Positions 59,255 through 64,000 of a stretch of 64,000 nucleotides of DNA are shown piece by piece. Under the pieces are notes generated by a model that worked only from the letters and a program-made list of their open reading frames with translations, was not told where the DNA came from and made no database searches. The stretch is from Sistotremastrum niveocremeum HHB9708 (lineage: Eukaryota > Basidiomycota > Agaricomycetes > Sistotremastrales > Sistotremastraceae). The position numbers and the translations under genes are program-made. The stretch spans positions 186,001-250,000 of the forward strand of contig KV419409.1 of NCBI GenBank assembly GCA_001630475.1. The letters run 5' to 3'. The stretch's first letter is position 1. The number at the start of each line of letters is the position of its first letter.

Positions 59255-60500
59255 ATGGTAAGTCTAAATCATTTTCCTGGTCATCTATGCTAACGAGCGC
59301 TATGGCAGTCCTGTAGCATTTGTCTGCTGCCCATTTATCCCTCTTCCAAGGCTCATCGGCCCCAAGTACCCCCTGATGGAGTCTTGACAGAGTCTCAGAA
59401 AAAGTTCTTTCGGACAGCTGTGGCGATGGGACGTAGTGTGCCAGGTGCTGTGCTCGGAATGGAATATCTCGGTGCGCATTTTGATAGTGATAGTGGCTCA
59501 TTCCTCGGTGGCTTCTGACGCCGGCCAATTTGAATCAAGGTTATAATAATTTCGCTTCTCTTCCTCCTCGTGAAGGGGTTTCGATAACATGGGAGACCGA
59601 CGACGAGACCGTGAGTGTACTAATCACGATTCGATGTTTGATACCATGCTAATTTGGGCTTAGGAATTCGTGATGCATGCTACATGTTCTCATATCTTCT
59701 CCGTCGTGATGGGCATTCCCCTCGTATACACGAAAATGGAACGACACCATATGCGATTCATCAGCGAGTTCGAAATCGTCTTCGGAAGAGCTCAAGGCGG
59801 GACTGAAGACGGCGTTGGTCGCCTGCAGCGTCTCGATTATGAAAGAGCTTGCGGCGTAGATCTTCGTCAATACTGGCATTCGCCTGCCTTTGAAGGAGAC
59901 GTCACATTCGATTGGACCGCCATCAAAGCCGGGCCACATGCATGGGCTCTCGTCCGTCCGAACATGTTCCCATCGTTCTCCTCGAAAGTCACAAGCACAC
60001 GTCTTGCCTCTGTCGCAGAGCCTGAGGAGACCTCCGACGTCTTCACGTCCCTGCCTTTCGATATTATCCATAAAATCGTTGGTCTTCTAGACATGCGGAC
60101 CTTTGTCTCCGCAACGTCAACTTGTCGTACAATGCGCCGATACGCCATCGGTGACTTCCAACCATTAGCTCGGAAGCATGTCCTTGCCATTCCGTGGGCG
60201 ATACCCCTGCTCAATTCCGATCCAGAGGAATATACAACTCCCAATCAGATTCCACACGCTACCAAGTCGCCACACGATGCTGACTGGCTTTTATACCTCA
60301 GCTATATCCATCGCACAGACAGTATGCGGGAACGGCGACGCATCTGGGCCATCTGTGAGGAATTCAAAAGATGCTATGCCAGAGAGCGCCGAAAAGTTAT
60401 CAAACATCGCAATTGGCCGAAAACGAATGCGATAATCGAGAAAATGGTCGACGATGCTGAGACGGCCATGGTGATGCTCCAATTGTATAACTCGTTGTGA
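59255..60500 (+). CDS. F-box-domain protein (paralogue 2 of 2)
   Basis: Four coding exons: 59255-59257 (ATG alone), 59309-59471, 59540-59610 and 59664-60500; 357 aa. The 51-nt first intron has a clean CTAAC branch site; the second has CTGAC. Starts M/SCSICLLPIYPSSK; residues after that track paralogue 1: TESQKKFFRTAVAMG, SITWETDDET, HATCSHIFSVVMGIP, VTFDWTAIKAG, an F-box core (LPFDIIHKIVGLLDMR, ATSTCRTMRR), KHVLAIPWAIPLLNS and SPHDADWLLYLSYIHRTDSM. It ends earlier than paralogue 1, without the Arg/Glu-rich tail. Likely an SCF substrate adaptor; target unknown. Confidence 0.75.
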
Positions 60501-60686
60501 TGAAAGTACCACGATGCAAACTGTATTGATAGTCTTATTGGTAATGTTATGGACACGTTTCCGAGCAAGGAATGAATGTGATTAGATAAAGAAGGGCGAA
60601 AGAAGGACAGCAATTATTGAACGAGAGGTGTAATGATGAATCAGAATAAAGCGAATGTGTCACCGAATACCCGAAAAAGAGAGATA

Positions 60687-63029
60687 TTAGTAGTCCATAC
60701 ATATGAATACAATTATGTCCTCCAAAGAATTTTGCAGCAATCCACTTTGGATCAAAGGTTTACTCGACCCTTCATCAATCATCAGTATCGCATTAACAAC
60801 GAACAGTGACGATACGAACCAGTGGATGAAAGGTTTGAGATCAGGATCAGCGAAATCAAGCTCCCTCTCCTGCTTCAGCTCATCTAGCCAAATGGCCTTC
60901 GGTTTGTAGGTGGAGCGTTTTCTGCCTTCATCAGGGAAGCTGCCGGGAAGAGAAGGCAGAGGCGCATCCACGTATTCGAAATTGTTCCAGCGATATTGAA
61001 CGGATTGATGAATGTATAGAGGATAGCCGGGATTCTTCGGGTTGGGGATAGTCCGCCCTTTTCCGTGGTTGGCTTTCCTGTGGACAAATGAATACCATAG
61101 TTCACATCTCATAGTGAAGGAGAACGTACCGCTTGTCGGTGGTGACGAAAACACCCTCGTCGTTCAAGTAGGACACCTTGAAGGGGATCCATTCGAGGAA
61201 GCGCCAGAACCAGCTCTTGTCGATTTGATCAGTCTTGTGCTCGACGGCATTGAGGTTCTCTAGAGAAGGAACGAGAGGCTTTTCGTCTTTTTGCCAGACA
61301 TCAGTCAATCGAGGGAGTTCTTTCTTTGGAACAACTTCGGAGGACAGGATTAGAGTAGGTGATGAGGGAAGCACGGGCGTCAAGCCGAGTAGGGACAGCT
61401 GTGCCAGGTCGAATAGGATGCCAGTTTCAGTTTCAATGGTCTCCTTGATCATCCATCGAAGAGGGATCATAGCAAGATTCGTCTTCACGTCGTTTTTGAC
61501 GCTTCCTCCTCCAACATCGCACTGGATGAACAAAGGTCAGCTCGAATAGATTACTGGTAAAATTTCTGGATGACTAACATGACATCCGGCAAACCAAACT
61601 TCCTTGTGATCGGTTGGTGCCTTTTTGGGTCGCGTGCTGGGAGCGTTGGGGTCGATCACGGTAATCTTAGCTGTAGCTTCAGACTGCTTAAGGGAACCGG
61701 TGATCTGATGAGCTTTGATCTTTCTTTCGGTTTCCGCCTTGAGCGGCTTAGGGGGATTATGGAAGTGATTCGCCTTGAATTTGACGCGGCGTTCGTCGAG
61801 AGCCAGTGCATGTCTGAAGATGCGGATAGCCCTGTTCGAAGTGGCAAATGGAAGCTCCTTTGAGAAGAGCCCGACGGATGCGACTGTGTCGAAAACACCG
61901 ACGAAATCGATGATGACGTTGTTCGAGAACGCAGCCTTGAACTCAGAAGCCTGGACGTAAGCTATTAGTAAGAAAGCTACTATCAGCATCATTGTTGACG
62001 CACTTTTATAAGGCCTTCGGGAGTGTTGTTCTCGGAATAGAATTTCCAAGCAAACGGCACCTGCTGCTTATTTGCCTGAGGCAGCAATCCCACGCTGTGG
62101 ACCATACCAGCAAGAGCGCGTGCTGTATATGCACCTCTGGAGAATCCGAAAAGGCAGATCCTGTCGCCGGCCACATAGTGATCCATGACTGTACGATGAA
62201 AGCTGTGAGTGACATAGTGGAGTCGAGTATTTCAGACTCTTACGGAATTCATAACCGTCTTTCACCTGCGGTAAGGTGAGAAAGATGATAAGAGACTGAG
62301 AATATATCGCTTACATGAGCGTGGAAATACCAAGCAACGGCTTCATCGAGTTTCGATGCCACACTACGGGATAGTTGTTGAGAGGATTGGCAAAGCAAGT
62401 AAACGAGAGCGTCTTACTATGTTTTGAGAGCACCACCGGTCATCGTTGGGCTGTTTGTACGTTAGCACATACTGGGTGGGATCTCTACATTGGCAACTCA
62501 CTCAACGTAAGTACCGATTCCAGGCTGGTAGTAAACCATCTGACGCGTCGGATCGTTCTTTTTGAGGCACTGAAATATCCTGACAATGTTGGAGTTCTGA
62601 ATGATCGTGATCAAGCCATGAAACGCGTGACAGAGATAAGAACCCTTACATCATCGTCGAACTGGTGAAGGAGGACTTAGTGCAATTCCGGATACGAATG
62701 GCACAGCTTACCTGATCTCCAGTGCCGTCAAAGCACAAGACAAGAGTCCTGGGGCGATTTTTGGTGATGGGAGGCCAACATGTTTCGTCGAGGGGAACGG
62801 TGGGCGGGATTATTTGATTGGCCTCGACGCGAGCAGGAGGGCTTTCAGGAGCTGCTTTCCCGTTGGGACCGTCAAGTCCTACGTCAATCAACGCATGATG
62901 AGAGTCAGTTCCAGTGAGTCTATAACGGTAAGAAAATGTGGATCAGTTGGAACACTCAATGAGATGAATAATAGAGACGTACCGATGACCCAAGGTGTGA
63001 ACGTAATCGGGAATGCGTTGATAGCTCAT
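60687..63029 (-). CDS. DUF2235 alpha/beta-hydrolase-type protein
   Basis: Eleven exons: 62983-63029, 62712-62919, 62650-62661, 62502-62596, 62418-62450, 62315-62363, 62244-62265, 62004-62188, 61579-61950, 61130-61521 and 60687-61077; introns 49-63 nt, all phases close, 601 aa. Core motifs in family order: TLVLCFDGTGDQ, FDDDNSNIVRIFQCL, YYQPGIGTYVDP, LFGFSRGAYTARALAGMV (the GxSxG nucleophile elbow, near residue 170), VIIDFVGVFDTVASVG (acid side), and EVWFAGCHCDVGGG, whose His is the likely third catalytic residue. A C-terminal hydrophobic segment, FIHWFVSSLFVVNAILMI, could anchor it. The DUF2235 fold includes the Tle1 phospholipases of bacteria; the fungal substrate is unknown. The third exon is only 12 nt (FDDD). 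Confidence 0.85.
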
Positions 63030-64000
63030 GGTGTTGGGGGAGGAGGTACTGGGTTGGAGTCTGAGCGAGCATCCCTAGGCATTATATACGTTTTTCTAAC
63101 GCGTTCTTCGGGATTTTGCTCTTGTGTTCTGGCAGGAGAAGAGGCCGCTGCTGTCGGAGTTCGTTTCTCGGCGGCCCTGAGTTCATCTCCCTTTCGGCGC
63201 CAGAGTGATGGTTCCTGGTTTGCTCGCGTGCCCAGGCCCGTCAGGCACGGTATGCAGTACATTTCATTCTGGACATTACATATTATATTCATCTTTTAAG
63301 AAGGTTCAGTCCTCTGAACTCAATGCGATTTTCCCGCAAATTTTACCTGTACGAGTTTACTAAAAACGAAACGAAATATAGAAAAGTGTACACAGGCTGA
63401 CTACAAAAATGTCGGTCTATTGACTCTATTCGAACCAACAAGCAGCGGGATATCCGAGTAGTTCGGGCCTGGTAATGCTGCGACAGCGCGTCTTATTTGT
63501 TTCCGTCTTAGTTCTGGGCCTGGATGGTCTTCCTGAGAAACATTCGATCAGTTCGGCTTCGGAAATAGAGCAAACTGGTTGCCTTTGCTGCTTTCTCCGA
63601 ACGCCTTCAGACCTGGGCCGAAGGGAGAATTCATAAAGCTACAGAAGAAAAGGCTGATGGATTTCCTGGAAGGAAAGCCTCGATCTTCTTCTCCCCATTA
63701 GCGTAAGTGTAGCGAGTGTACTCCGTGGCTCACCACAGGCAGGTGTTTTCAAACAAAGTTGATGCGACCTAGACGACGGGTTGATGGAGAATGAATGAGA
63801 ATGGAGTCTTCCAAAAACCCGCACATGAATGCATGAATAGCAATAGAAAAAATCAGTGCAAGTGTATTTCTTTATACTTAGGGCGTTTCGTTACATTTAC
63901 ATCTGAAAGCTTTGGACACTACGCCCCGGGCACAATAGCTACAGATCAGATACGACAATCACATAGTTTAACACTATTCGACTAGGTTTCACCGCTATGT
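63030..64000. other. Right-hand end, no supported gene
   Basis: 971 bp. The left part is the promoter of the DUF2235 gene; the rest shows no frame I can support. Confidence 0.45.

Noticed and set aside
59200-59316. Earlier start for F-box paralogue 2 (MAVGYQGYEH frame)
   Set aside because: Its frame runs into a stop after the first intron unless a poor acceptor is used; the ATG-only exon matches paralogue 1 in every exon length.

Overview
This window is nuclear DNA of a filamentous basidiomycete, most likely an Agaricomycete. Genes are dense on both strands and cut by many short GT-AG introns, mostly 46-65 nt. The protein families fit that group: three DUF6535-type membrane proteins, two Agaricomycete-style F-box paralogues, a PTYNVT-start single-pass membrane protein, a DUF2235 hydrolase and a STAND/NLR gene with TPRs. 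I see no rRNA, no convincing tRNA, no CRISPR array and no retroelement. All gene models are my own splicing of the raw sequence, accepted only when every exon phase closed.

Layout. 1-10 kb: a small heat-shock protein (-) and the Pol III repressor Maf1 (+) share a divergent promoter; then an F-box gene (+), a five-exon CRAL-TRIO/Sec14 lipid-transfer protein (-) and a predicted mitochondrial protein (-). 10.5-20 kb: DUF6535 gene A (+), a polytopic membrane protein (-), a partly resolved single-pass membrane protein (-) and a nine-exon surface-sensor-like membrane protein (-). 20-30 kb: an Hst3/Hst4-like sirtuin (-), a small acidic protein (-), a secreted protein (+) and DUF6535 gene B (-). 31-36.5 kb: DUF6535 gene C (-) and a Gln-rich protein (+).

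37-43.4 kb is a direct tandem array of three copies of an unknown multi-exon gene. The middle copy is the fullest; the first is truncated and has lost its ATG; the third carries a nonsense codon. At 43.8-47.2 kb lies an NsdD/SUB-1-like GATA zinc-finger factor (-) with a long Pro/His/Ser-rich amino half.

50.3-54.4 kb holds the most striking locus. An NLR-type gene (MLKL-like helical N-terminus, NB-ARC, TPR) has a coding exon split by a 650-bp non-autonomous DNA transposon with clean terminal inverted repeats and a TA target duplication. With the element and one TA removed, all exon phases close. The rest (55-63 kb) has a small secreted Cys-containing protein, two inverted copies of a hairpin-rich repeat, a four-helix membrane protein, a second F-box gene whose exon plan copies the first (3/163/71 nt), and an eleven-exon DUF2235 protein with very small exons.

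The genes do not form one pathway. The theme is gene-family turnover: dispersed inverted paralogues, a decaying tandem array and a transposon hit in an innate-immunity-type gene, set among conserved housekeeping genes (MAF1, sirtuin, Sec14, HSP20).
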